A stretch of DNA of 53,791 bases, taken from Candidatus Saccharimonadota bacterium (GTDB lineage: Bacteria; Patescibacteriota; Saccharimonadia; Saccharimonadales; Saccharimonadaceae). Each line of letters starts with the position of its first letter. Positions within the stretch are counted from its first letter, which is position 1. The stretch lies in assembly GCA_017511205.1 (NCBI GenBank), contig JAFWLE010000001.1:1-53791 (forward strand), read 5' to 3'. Position numbers and translations under genes: made by a program. Below are positions 1 through 6,883 of the stretch, piece by piece. The notes beneath the pieces are model-generated. The model was not told the origin of the DNA, made no database searches, and was given only the letters and a program-made list of their open reading frames with translations.

Positions 1-27
1 ATTGTCAATCGTTGTGCTGGTTTAAGA

Positions 28-1395
28 TTAGCGTTTGGGGAGGAGTTTTTTAGCGGCGAGTTTGACAATTTGATTGTAACTATTGATGAGGTGAGGAGTG
101 CTGGCTAATTCAACGGTAGTGAGATTGTGGCGGACGGCTAGGGCGATTTCTTCGGCGATGAGACTAGCATTAGGCGCAACGATGGTGGCGCCTAAGATGT
201 GACAGGTTTTATCGACAATTAATTTGATGAAGCCATATTCAAAATGATAAATTTTACTTGCGACTACGTCGTCGAGTTTAATAATAGCTTTTTTGTATTT
301 GCGGTCACGTTTTAATAGGTCATTTTCATTGAGACCAACAGTGGCGATTTCTGGATAAGTGTTAACAAGACGGATGACGCCACTATAATTGACGACATTT
401 TTGGTTTTATTAACAATATTGGTGGCTAAGGTGAAGCCTTCGAGGTATGCGCGGTCGGTGGAGGATTCGTTCCCTAGGCAATCGCCAGCAGCGTAGATAT
501 TTTTGGCAGAAGTTTGCAGGAGCTTATCTACTGCGATGCCGGTATTTTTGAACTTAATACCAGCATTTTCGAGACCGAGGTCGAGATTGGGCTCACTGCC
601 AGTGGCAAGGACGATAGTATCGACTCGGACAAGTTTTTCGGTATTGTCTTGGCGGAAAATGACACGTTTGCTACAATCGTCTTCTTCGAGAGCAACAACC
701 TTGCTGTTTGTGAGGACGGTGATATCGAGTTTGCGGCTAAAATAATCGGAAAGAAGATCGCCGACTTCTGGATCTTCATTTGGGAGAAGATGCTCAGTCA
801 TTTCTAAGAGTATAACCTTTGAACCGAGTTCGGCGAAATATTCGGCAATTTCGCAGCCTGAGGCACCGCCACCAACTACAGTAACGACTTTTGGTAATCG
901 GTGGGTTTTGATGGCAGATTCTGGAGTTAAGAAACCTACAGTTTCGGTGCCGGTGATTTCGGTGGTTTTTAGATGGGAACCGGTAGCGATAATGAAATTC
1001 TCGGCAGTGAGTTTTTTGGAATTAATAGCAATAGTGTGTGAATCTAGAAAGTTGGCGTATCCGGGTATACAAACGATTCTAGCTTCTTCGAAACGTTTTT
1101 TGTTATTACCACCTGCTTCAATGACGGTACTAAGTTGACAGGCGGCGACAGTGGGAAGATTGAAAGAGAATTCTTGGTTTTGTAATTCTGGATAAGTAAA
1201 TAGCTTGTCATAGAAATGAGAAAAGTCTAGCGCGACGCTATACGGAATATCACGCGTGTTTAAATTGGAGCCACCAAAAAAATGACTTTCAATGATGGCG
1301 ACAGTTTTTTTGGTTTCGGCGAGTTTTAGAGCTGCGGCAGTGCCAGCTGGCCCGCTCCCAATCACAATATAGTTGAAATCGTATTTCTTACTCAT
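28..1395 (-). CDS. FAD/NAD-dependent oxidoreductase, lipoamide-dehydrogenase-like, lacking the redox cysteines
   Basis: This 455-residue protein has the two-Rossmann layout of pyridine nucleotide-disulfide oxidoreductases: an FAD loop GSGPAG at residues 13-18, an NAD loop VVGGGASG at 173-180, ATGSEPN, and the second FAD motif AAGDC near 300, followed by a dimerisation-type C-terminus. The family normally carries a CxxxxC disulfide after GG. Here the segment is GGSNLNTRDIP (41-51), with Asn and Asp at the cysteine positions. The C-terminal HxxxxE active-site pair is also not recognisable. It is probably an NAD(P)H-dependent flavoprotein with another electron acceptor, not lipoamide dehydrogenase; the substrate is unknown. 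It is the last gene of a three-gene operon and starts two bases after the stop of the 79-residue gene upstream. Confidence 0.85.
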   Translation of the reverse strand: MSKKYDFNYIVIGSGPAGTAAALKLAETKKTVAIIESHFFGGSNLNTRDIPYSVALDFSHFYDKLFTYPELQNQEFSFNLPTVAACQLSTVIEAGGNNKKRFEEARIVCIPGYANFLDSHTIAINSKKLTAENFIIATGSHLKTTEITGTETVGFLTPESAIKTHRLPKVVTVVGGGASGCEIAEYFAELGSKVILLEMTEHLLPNEDPEVGDLLSDYFSRKLDITVLTNSKVVALEEDDCSKRVIFRQDNTEKLVRVDTIVLATGSEPNLDLGLENAGIKFKNTGIAVDKLLQTSAKNIYAAGDCLGNESSTDRAYLEGFTLATNIVNKTKNVVNYSGVIRLVNTYPEIATVGLNENDLLKRDRKYKKAIIKLDDVVASKIYHFEYGFIKLIVDKTCHILGATIVAPNASLIAEEIALAVRHNLTTVELASTPHLINSYNQIVKLAAKKLLPKR

Positions 1396-1397
1396 CT

Positions 1398-1637
1398 TTA
1401 TACTATTTTATCACGATTTTCGAAAACGTAAGCTAAATCGGCGTGGTATTTTTTGAGCTCTTTGGTGACAGCTTTTTTGACGTCAAGATCAGTGATGATA
1501 GATTTTTTTTGAAGAGAATTTAAGGCAGCTTTGACGGATTTTTGGATAAAGACTTCGGCGGCTCCAGACGGAATGCCAAGGGCTCTTGCGTCTATTTTAA
1601 GAGTCTTAATGATGTCTTTTTCGTCTAAGTTATACAT
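1398..1637 (-). CDS. Small helical protein, ATP-cone-like C-terminus (weak)
   Basis: This 79-residue, Lys-rich and probably all-helical soluble protein is not recognised. The second half (TDLDVKKAVTKELKKY...AYVFENRDK) loosely resembles the end of ATP-cone nucleotide-sensing domains, but the characteristic start of that domain is missing, so the likeness is only suggestive. Its start overlaps the end of the upstream membrane-protein gene by 8 bases, and the flavoprotein gene begins 2 bases after its stop. Translation of the three genes is therefore probably coupled. A real gene is supported by the tight packing and by the lack of a competing frame on either strand. Confidence 0.6.
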   Translation of the reverse strand: MYNLDEKDIIKTLKIDARALGIPSGAAEVFIQKSVKAALNSLQKKSIITDLDVKKAVTKELKKYHADLAYVFENRDKIV

Positions 1638-2340
1638 TTTTTACTCCTGAGAAAAAGATTAAAGCGGCGATGAGAAAAAAGCTAAAACAGAGAACAATAC
1701 GAATGAGAGGTTTGTTTTTGATACGGTTTTTGAGAATATCTGCGAGTGTGTAGCTGGAACGATATTGCCAACTGATAAAAATGAGCGGTAGTATCGGAAC
1801 GAGTAAGAATGAGATCATCAAAAGGCCGATGGGAAAACCGGAGCTTTCGATTTTGATCAAGCAGATCGAAGTAATCACATATAAAGGTATGGTGAGGAGA
1901 AATTCACAACTAGTCGAGAATAGACCGAGCCTCATGGCGTCAGTACGTGATGAAATAGAGTAAGCATTGTGGTCGAGAGCACGAGCTAGTGATCTAGAAA
2001 TGAATAATCGGCTGTTTTTGCCGCGATGATAATAAAAGAACAAGCAAAACATAGCAAGGACTATAAAGATTATTCCAAAGCAGAGAGAAGAAGTGTAGTT
2101 ATCTGATATTAAATCTCCGAATGAAAAAACTGAAACCAAATAATAAATTGCTAGAAAAAAGAGAGTTGACGTGAGAAATGCACCGAGTATGAAAAAGAGC
2201 CTTAGGTCATTCGCTTTATTTTTGCTAAATTTACCAAGAGCATAATGGTTTAATAAGGCAAAAATTCCTGGGGCTAGCTGTAAGAATGCCATGATAAGCA
2301 TAGCGGTAATTATAATTAGTAAAGAGGTAAAAATGCTCAT
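1630..2340 (-). CDS. Polytopic membrane protein (about six TM segments)
   Basis: This 236-residue very hydrophobic protein has about six predicted membrane segments (residues 3-25, 48-70, 85-103, 145-165, 172-192 and 212-232) and a basic cytoplasmic loop near 105-140. The size and six-helix pattern resemble LysE/CcdA-type transporters, but no diagnostic motif is visible, so no substrate is proposed. It heads the operon with the 79-residue gene and the flavoprotein. A TATAAT box on the minus strand (2352-2347) lies exactly six bases before the ATG, so the mRNA is probably leaderless. The divergent lamin-tail gene starts 61 bases away. Confidence 0.65.
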   Translation of the reverse strand: MSIFTSLLIIITAMLIMAFLQLAPGIFALLNHYALGKFSKNKANDLRLFFILGAFLTSTLFFLAIYYLVSVFSFGDLISDNYTSSLCFGIIFIVLAMFCLFFYYHRGKNSRLFISRSLARALDHNAYSISSRTDAMRLGLFSTSCEFLLTIPLYVITSICLIKIESSGFPIGLLMISFLLVPILPLIFISWQYRSSYTLADILKNRIKNKPLIRIVLCFSFFLIAALIFFSGVKNV

Positions 2341-2401
2341 GTTTAAATTATATCATGAAGGGGGTTGCATTTCTAGTGGAACTATGCTAGCTTTCCTTGT
2401 C

Positions 2402-3787
2402 ATGAAAAAAGTTTTATTATTTTTAACAATAGTTATCGGATCGTTAATTGGGTTAATGTGTTGGGAAGAGAATATAAAAGCGCAGGATTTTTTGATAAAC
2501 GATGATATTCCGGAAATATATATAAAATCAGTCAATCCGGGATATAGAATTAGTGGAATTAATAACGTCGGAGAAATGATTGAAATTTCCCGTAAAAACT
2601 CCGACACACCGATTTTGCTCGCTGGCTTTACCTTAGGCTATACTAACTCGAGCGGGAATGAGTACACTTTGTTTGAATTTCCCGAGAACAGTGTCATGGC
2701 CGGCGAGACCATCCTCCTTCGTTTGGCTAGCTCGCCAGGGCACGAGCTAGCCGCCGCAAATTATAAGAAGACTTTGGCTATGAAGGGCGGTTTGACACTC
2801 AAGAATGGTGAGGAAATTATCGATAGCGTTTGTTGGACTAGTAAGGGTGGCTGTGAAAGTGAGTTTAAATCGAGCACGCCAACTACACTGGTGAGAAATC
2901 TAGAAACGGGATCGTTTGAACATTTTAGCGACTATGAACCGGATTATGATGAAAAAAGTTACTATTTAGAAACTATTGTGGAAGAGGAAGAATACGCTAA
3001 AGCCCCGAGTCGTTGTAGGGGCTTGAGGTTTTCTGAGATTTTATCTTATTATGAGACATCGCAATCGGAACAATTTATCGAATTATATAATTCTAGTGCA
3101 GAACAAATTTTGATGGATGGGTGCCAAATACGATATAAGAATAAAAATTACACTTTGGAGGGGATAACCAAACCAGATGGCTATTTTGTATATTATCCAC
3201 GTGATTTTAGATTAACAAAGAACCCGAATAATCAAAACACTTTAGAGCTCTTCGATATAAATGGAGATAAACTAGATGAAATGAGCTATCCGAATGGACA
3301 AAGAAAGGGAACGGCTTATGCGCTAGTTGGGTATGATAAAAAAGGTGAGCCGATCTGGCGGACGACTTATGCACCGACGCCAGGAAAGCCAAATAATTAT
3401 CAAGAATTCAAAACTTGCGAAAAAGGAAAAGTGATAAATAAAGTGACGGGGAATTGTGTCAAAGTGACGGAAGCGCAGACGAGAATTTGTAGAAAAGGAC
3501 AGTATTTGAACATTTTGACTGGTAGATGTAAGAAGGTTGCGACAAAAACTAAAAAAACTTGTAAAGAGGGATATTTTTTAAATCCGGAAACAAATCGGTG
3601 TCGAAAGATAAAAGAAAATAATGGAGCGGATTATAGTATAGAACCAGAAAACTTTGAAGAGAGCTCATCATTTACTGGGTTGTATGCTGTGATAGGTGTG
3701 GTAGCTTTAGGCGGTTTATATTTGATATATGAATTTAGACATGAGATTTTAAAGCTTTGGCGTAAAGTTTGTCGATTATTTCATTGA
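2402..3787 (+). CDS. Lamin-tail-domain surface protein with Cys-rich repeats and a C-terminal TM anchor
   Basis: The 461-residue secreted protein begins with a hydrophobic signal segment (MKKVLLFLTIVIGSLIG). Two domains of the lamin-tail (LTD) beta-sandwich type follow, at roughly 25-170 (VGEMIEIS) and 205-330 (SEQFIELYN, which closes with APTPGKPN). Then come three tandem Cys repeats of the form C-x2-G-x3-N-x2-T-x2-C-x-K (340-410), a hydrophilic linker, a TM segment (GLYAVIGVVALGGLYLIY) and a basic tail. It is probably anchored in the membrane and displayed outside; LTDs in bacteria are usually cell-surface domains. An upstream in-frame extension to 2291 was rejected because it lacks a signal-like start and overlaps the divergent promoter. 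The 3' end overlaps the convergent kinase gene by 53 bases. Confidence 0.8.
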   Translation: MKKVLLFLTIVIGSLIGLMCWEENIKAQDFLINDDIPEIYIKSVNPGYRISGINNVGEMIEISRKNSDTPILLAGFTLGYTNSSGNEYTLFEFPENSVMAGETILLRLASSPGHELAAANYKKTLAMKGGLTLKNGEEIIDSVCWTSKGGCESEFKSSTPTTLVRNLETGSFEHFSDYEPDYDEKSYYLETIVEEEEYAKAPSRCRGLRFSEILSYYETSQSEQFIELYNSSAEQILMDGCQIRYKNKNYTLEGITKPDGYFVYYPRDFRLTKNPNNQNTLELFDINGDKLDEMSYPNGQRKGTAYALVGYDKKGEPIWRTTYAPTPGKPNNYQEFKTCEKGKVINKVTGNCVKVTEAQTRICRKGQYLNILTGRCKKVATKTKKTCKEGYFLNPETNRCRKIKENNGADYSIEPENFEESSSFTGLYAVIGVVALGGLYLIYEFRHEILKLWRKVCRLFH

Positions 3788-4358
3788 AAACGGCTTCACG
3801 AGTTTGGTCACCATTAACTTCGATGAGGAGACCAAGGGAATGATAGTACTTCAAAACTGGTAAAGTTTTATAGTGAAACTCATGGAGGCGGGTTTTGAAA
3901 ATGGCAATGTCTTTGTCGTCGTCGCGTTCGCCACGATCATTCAAGGTTTTAGCTTCTTCGAAACGTTTTTCGACGTCGGCTTCGGAAATATTGAGGATGA
4001 TAGCGGCTTTGATTTCGTGGCCACTGCCGGCTGCTACAGACATGACTTGATTTTCTTCACCATGCCAACGGCCGATTGACGAAAGGATGAGTGGGAAGTC
4101 ATAGAGATCCTTTCTTTCAAAAAATGGTAAAACCCACTCGTAAAAAATATTAGTGGGGACAAGATAGCCTTTTTTTGAATAATCGTTTTGGCTGGTTTTT
4201 TCCATAGCGCGAATGATCATGCCTGATGATAAGAATTTGGCATTCAGAGCCTTAGCGAGTTTGATGCCTTGGGTATCTTTGCCTGACATCGGTAAACCAA
4301 AGATGTTAATGCTGCCAGTGCCAAGCCAGGATTTAATTGTAGAGATTTTATCTTCCAT
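3735..4358 (-). CDS. Divergent adenylate-kinase-like nucleoside monophosphate kinase
   Basis: This 207-residue P-loop kinase of the adenylate kinase family has a Walker A of GLPMSGKDTQG near residue 22 (family GxPGSGKGTQ), a LVP segment as in the NMP-binding region, and a LID-like stretch RGERDDD followed by FKTRLHEF and PVLKYY. Two usual signatures are altered: the STGDMLR region reads SSGMIIR, and DGFPRT is replaced by SSIGRW. Substrate specificity may therefore differ from AMP. The ATG at 4358 is preferred over an upstream in-frame ATG at 4391 because a TATAAT box (4370-4365, minus strand) lies exactly six bases before it. The C-terminal codons overlap the end of the convergent LTD gene. 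Confidence 0.75.
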   Translation of the reverse strand: MEDKISTIKSWLGTGSINIFGLPMSGKDTQGIKLAKALNAKFLSSGMIIRAMEKTSQNDYSKKGYLVPTNIFYEWVLPFFERKDLYDFPLILSSIGRWHGEENQVMSVAAGSGHEIKAAIILNISEADVEKRFEEAKTLNDRGERDDDKDIAIFKTRLHEFHYKTLPVLKYYHSLGLLIEVNGDQTREAVFNEIIDKLYAKALKSHV

Positions 4359-4380
4359 GGTGCCATTATAACACGAAAAT

Positions 4381-4403
4381 GGCTCTAGCAAGTTGCTAGA
4401 GCC
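4381..4403 (-). terminator. Hairpin downstream of the 85-residue gene
   Basis: There is a 10-bp perfect stem, GGCTCTAGCA/TGCTAGAGCC, with a 3-base loop. On the minus strand it follows the gene ending at 4431 and is followed by ATTTTCG, a weak T tract. It probably ends that transcript just before the promoter of the kinase-like gene. Confidence 0.55.
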
Positions 4404-4430
4404 TGGATAAAACTATTGGATACGTTTGCC

Positions 4431-4688
4431 CTATTCGAGGATAGGTTCACCAAAGATATAAAATTCAAAATCTCTTTTGACTTCATTTGGTATCGAAACG
4501 CGTTCGGACCACATTTTGGTTTCAATGTTTAGTATACCGACTCTGAGTTTTTGGCCTGGAGCGGTACGCTCTTCGGTAATTTTGACTTCGCCGTTTTCGA
4601 CTATGCCATCATACTTGACCCCCTTTTTTGATTTTACCGTGACATGTCTCTTTGGTTTACTACTTTTCTTGGTTTTTTGGGTACCCAT
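4431..4688 (-). CDS. Small basic protein of unknown function
   Basis: The 85-residue soluble protein has a Lys/Ser-rich N-terminus (KTKKSSKPKR) and a probable small beta domain (HVTVKSKKGVKYDGIV...KLRVGILNIE...EFYIFGEP). I do not recognise the family. A strong Shine-Dalgarno sequence, GGGGGAGGAA, lies 4 bases before the ATG, in contrast to the leaderless starts of its neighbours. This suggests independently regulated and efficient translation. A hairpin terminator follows at 4381-4403. Basic charge and small size would fit a nucleic-acid or ribosome-associated role, but nothing direct shows it. Confidence 0.6.
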   Translation of the reverse strand: MGTQKTKKSSKPKRHVTVKSKKGVKYDGIVENGEVKITEERTAPGQKLRVGILNIETKMWSERVSIPNEVKRDFEFYIFGEPILE

Positions 4689-4787
4689 GTTTCCTCCCCC
4701 TTCTTAAACGTACAACTAGTTTTATTTGACTTGCGTTTTCTAGTAAAAACGCGGAATTTGTCTATTATAACACAGCTATTAAGAATA

Positions 4788-4957
4788 GTAAAGAGTGATA
4801 GAGCTGTCACATAATTCACTAGTATTTCAGGAGCTTCGCGACGTGATAATCTAAAGATTATATCACGTCGCTTCGCCCCTTCGGCGAAAAAATCATAGAT
4901 TTTTTCTTTATGTCCTTCAATACTAGTGAATTATGTGACGAAATTGGCACTCTTTAC
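4788..4957. repeat. Palindromic element with flank-matched arms, upstream of hrcA
   Basis: The arms 4788-4826 and 4919-4957 are inverted copies (32 of 39 bases; the inner 21 are perfect). The right arm contains the left CIRCE half-site and the -35 box of hrcA, so the left arm is an inverted copy of part of the hrcA control region. The core holds three further hairpins: GCGACGTGAT/ATCACGTCGC, TTCGCC/GGCGAA and AAAAAATC/GATTTTTT. There is no coding potential. This element fills most of the 299-base gap between 4688 and 4988. Confidence 0.85.
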
Positions 4958-4970
4958 ATTTTAGTGCTAA
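4944..4970 (+). promoter_or_regulatory. CIRCE operator
   Basis: TTGGCACTC-N9-TAGTGCTAA matches the CIRCE consensus TTAGCACTC-N9-GAGTGCTAA at 16 of 18 positions. It is the binding site of HrcA, which is encoded immediately downstream, so hrcA-grpE is probably autoregulated by heat shock. The N9 spacer contains the -35 box TTTACA. Confidence 0.9.
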
Positions 4971-4981
4971 TTTTGTATAAT
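4953..4981 (+). promoter_or_regulatory. hrcA promoter (leaderless start)
   Basis: A -35 box TTTACA (4953-4958) and a -10 box TATAAT (4976-4981) are separated by 17 bases. The ATG begins six bases after the -10 box, so the predicted transcription start is at or next to the start codon. HrcA bound to CIRCE would cover the -35 box. Confidence 0.85.
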
Positions 4982-4987
4982 TAGGTT

Positions 4988-5707
4988 ATGAAAATAACAC
5001 CGAGACAAGAGGAAATTTTACGCCAAATTATCGAGGAATATGCTGAGACGGCTTCTCCGGTCGGTAGTGTGACGATGGCGAAGCTTTTCAGGGTGTCGCC
5101 GGCGACGATTCGAGCAGAAATGGCGAGACTGGAGGCGCTAGGTTTTATTGCGCAGCCGCATACTTCGGCTGGGAGAGTGCCAACTGACGCTGGTTATCGG
5201 TATTATGTGAATAGTTTGGAAAAAGAGAAAAGTAGCATTGATGTAGCTGAGAACGGTTTGGATCGAGGAATGCATGCACTAGTAAGACGAATCTCTTCGC
5301 AGTCAGAGGCTGATGCAGCGATTCGGGGAGCAGTAGATATTTTGGTAGAATTAACTGGAGATTTGGGTCTTGCTACGATTGGCGAACAACTATATCTTTC
5401 GGGGATTTCGAATCTATTTATGCAGCCGGAGTTTGTAGATACAAGAAGGGTGCAAGCGGTAGCGAGATTATTAGATAATTTGGAGCCGTGGTTACGTGAG
5501 ACGGCGCCTGGAGAACCACTAAACATTTTCATTGGACAAGAAAACCCGATTGGTAGGAATTCGGAGGTTTCTTTGATTATTTCTAAATTTAGGTCACCGT
5601 TTTCGGATAGAAGTTATATTGGGGTTTTGGGACCGACGCGACAAAACTATTCGAAAGTGATGTCTTTAGTTAAATATGCAGGAGATATGCTAGAGGAGGT
5701 ATTATGA
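4988..5707 (+). CDS. hrcA: Heat-inducible transcription repressor HrcA (short form)
   Basis: HrcA represses chaperone genes by binding CIRCE as a dimer. The N-terminal winged helix is clear: PRQEEILRQIIEEY, then SPVGSVTMA and SPATIRAEMARLEALGF, then the wing PHTSAGRVPTDAGYRYYV. The C-terminal GAF-like effector domain is present (SDRSYIGVLGPTRQNYSKVM), but the protein is 239 residues, against about 340 usually. The inserted and dimerisation regions are thus shortened, while both end signatures remain. It sits directly behind a CIRCE site. Its stop overlaps the grpE start (ATGA-type overlap), so the two are co-translated. dnaK and dnaJ are not in the window. Confidence 0.95.
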   Translation: MKITPRQEEILRQIIEEYAETASPVGSVTMAKLFRVSPATIRAEMARLEALGFIAQPHTSAGRVPTDAGYRYYVNSLEKEKSSIDVAENGLDRGMHALVRRISSQSEADAAIRGAVDILVELTGDLGLATIGEQLYLSGISNLFMQPEFVDTRRVQAVARLLDNLEPWLRETAPGEPLNIFIGQENPIGRNSEVSLIISKFRSPFSDRSYIGVLGPTRQNYSKVMSLVKYAGDMLEEVL

Positions 5708-6141
5708 AAAAAAATGAAAAAACGGAGCAGAATGGGGAATTAGAGGCCAAGATTAATGAATTAACCGGTGATTTGCAAAGGACGCGGGCGGACTTTGAGA
5801 ATTTTCGGAAACAGACAGAAATGCAAAAAGAAAAAGCGAAGGAAGCCGTGGAGTTTGCGACAATTTGTAAGGTTTTGCCAGTGATCGATGACATGGACAG
5901 GGCAATTTTAAGCTATGAAGAATTAAAGCCTTTGGCAAAGTCTTTGGAAAAAACGATGAACGATCTAGATTTAACAAGGATTGATTCTAGGCCAGAAGTG
6001 GAGTTTAATCCAGATTTACATGAGGCGGTGATGGTAGAAGGAGAAGGAGAGAAGGAAGTAATTGCAGAGACTTTGAGGCCAGGGTATTTTTATAGAAAGC
6101 AGGTGCTACGTCCAGCTATGGTAAAAGTGAAGAAAATATGA
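5704..6141 (+). CDS. grpE: GrpE nucleotide exchange factor
   Basis: GrpE releases ADP from DnaK in the Hsp70 cycle. The protein is 145 residues, shorter than the usual 180-200. It has a charged N-terminal coiled coil (residues 1-45, ending LQRTRADFENFRKQTE), helical dimer segments (VLPVIDDMDRAI) and the C-terminal beta wing (FNPDLHEAVMV, LRPGYFYRKQVLRPAMVKV) typical of the family. It is translationally coupled to hrcA by a four-base overlap and therefore falls under the same CIRCE control. The shortened N-terminal tail is in line with the reduced HrcA upstream. Confidence 0.95.
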   Translation: MKKNEKTEQNGELEAKINELTGDLQRTRADFENFRKQTEMQKEKAKEAVEFATICKVLPVIDDMDRAILSYEELKPLAKSLEKTMNDLDLTRIDSRPEVEFNPDLHEAVMVEGEGEKEVIAETLRPGYFYRKQVLRPAMVKVKKI

Positions 6142-6165
6142 TATAATAAAGAGAATTAGAAAGGA
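6142..6165 (+). promoter_or_regulatory. rplY -10 box and Shine-Dalgarno sequence
   Basis: TATAAT at 6142-6147, preceded by TGA (an extended -10), overlaps the grpE stop region. A leader with AGAAAGGA at 6158-6165 precedes the ATG at 6172. rplY can thus be transcribed independently of the heat-shock operon, as a leadered mRNA. Confidence 0.65.
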
Positions 6166-6171
6166 TTATAT

Positions 6172-6882
6172 ATGGCTGAATATAAGTTGACGCTGGAAAA
6201 GCGTGAGATTACAGGGAAAAAATTGAAAAGTTTAAGAGCTAAAGGGCTAGTTCCTTCAGTGGTTTATGGTGGTAAAGAGCCAGTGATGCTAGCTTCTGAA
6301 TATGTAGAAACGGAAAAAGTTCTGGAGAAGGCTGGTTATCATTCACCAATCGATTTGACAGTTGATGGGAAGAAAAAGCTTGCAATTGCGAAGCATGTGA
6401 GTATTGATCCGGTTTCGAGAAGGATTATTAATGTAGAATTTCAAGCGATTTCGGCAAAAGCGGTGGTGGAAGCTACTACTCCGGTGGTGGTGGTAAACTT
6501 TGAAGAATCGGAGGCTTCAAAGACTTATCATTTGGCTATGACACAATCAATTGAGGAATTAGCCGTGAAAGCTAAACCAGCAGATTTACCGAGTGAATTA
6601 GAAATTGATGCTACGAAACTAGAGAATGTGGAAGATAAATTGACGATTGCGGATATCAAATTGCCTGAGGGTGTGGAATTTGCGGATAAAGAGTTGGATT
6701 CTGAACAAGTGGTGGTATCATTGTTTGACCCGGCAGTTGAGGCAGAAAAACGGGCAGCGGAAGAAGCTGCAGCGGCGGAAGCTGAGGCGGAAGCTAGCGA
6801 AGGTGCGGAAGAAGCTGAAGAAACTGAAAAACCAGCTGAAGAGACCAAAGAAGAGTCTGACTCCGAAAAAGCAGCAGAATAA
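6172..6882 (+). CDS. rplY: 50S ribosomal protein L25 (TL5/CTC type) with long acidic tail
   Basis: L25 binds 5S rRNA in the large subunit. Residues 1-90 form the L25 core (LTLEKREITGKKLKSLRAKGLVPSVVYG, with the typical G-K-LR-G-PaVvYG pattern). Residues 95-185 form the TL5/CTC beta domain (PVVVVNFEESEA, LPSELEIDATKLE, GVEFADKELDSEQVV). The final 45 residues are an Ala/Glu-rich acidic tail (AEAEAEASEGAEEAEE). The total of 236 residues is at the long end for CTC proteins because of this tail. The stop lies one base from the stop of the convergent aldolase fusion, with no obvious terminator between them. Confidence 0.93.
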   Translation: MAEYKLTLEKREITGKKLKSLRAKGLVPSVVYGGKEPVMLASEYVETEKVLEKAGYHSPIDLTVDGKKKLAIAKHVSIDPVSRRIINVEFQAISAKAVVEATTPVVVVNFEESEASKTYHLAMTQSIEELAVKAKPADLPSELEIDATKLENVEDKLTIADIKLPEGVEFADKELDSEQVVVSLFDPAVEAEKRAAEEAAAAEAEAEASEGAEEAEETEKPAEETKEESDSEKAAE

Positions 6883-6883
6883 T

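Noticed and set aside
4788-4957. MITE or IS remnant
   Set aside because: The terminal inverted repeats include hrcA promoter bases and differ from those of the other copies, no target-site duplication is obvious, and no transposase gene is present in the window.
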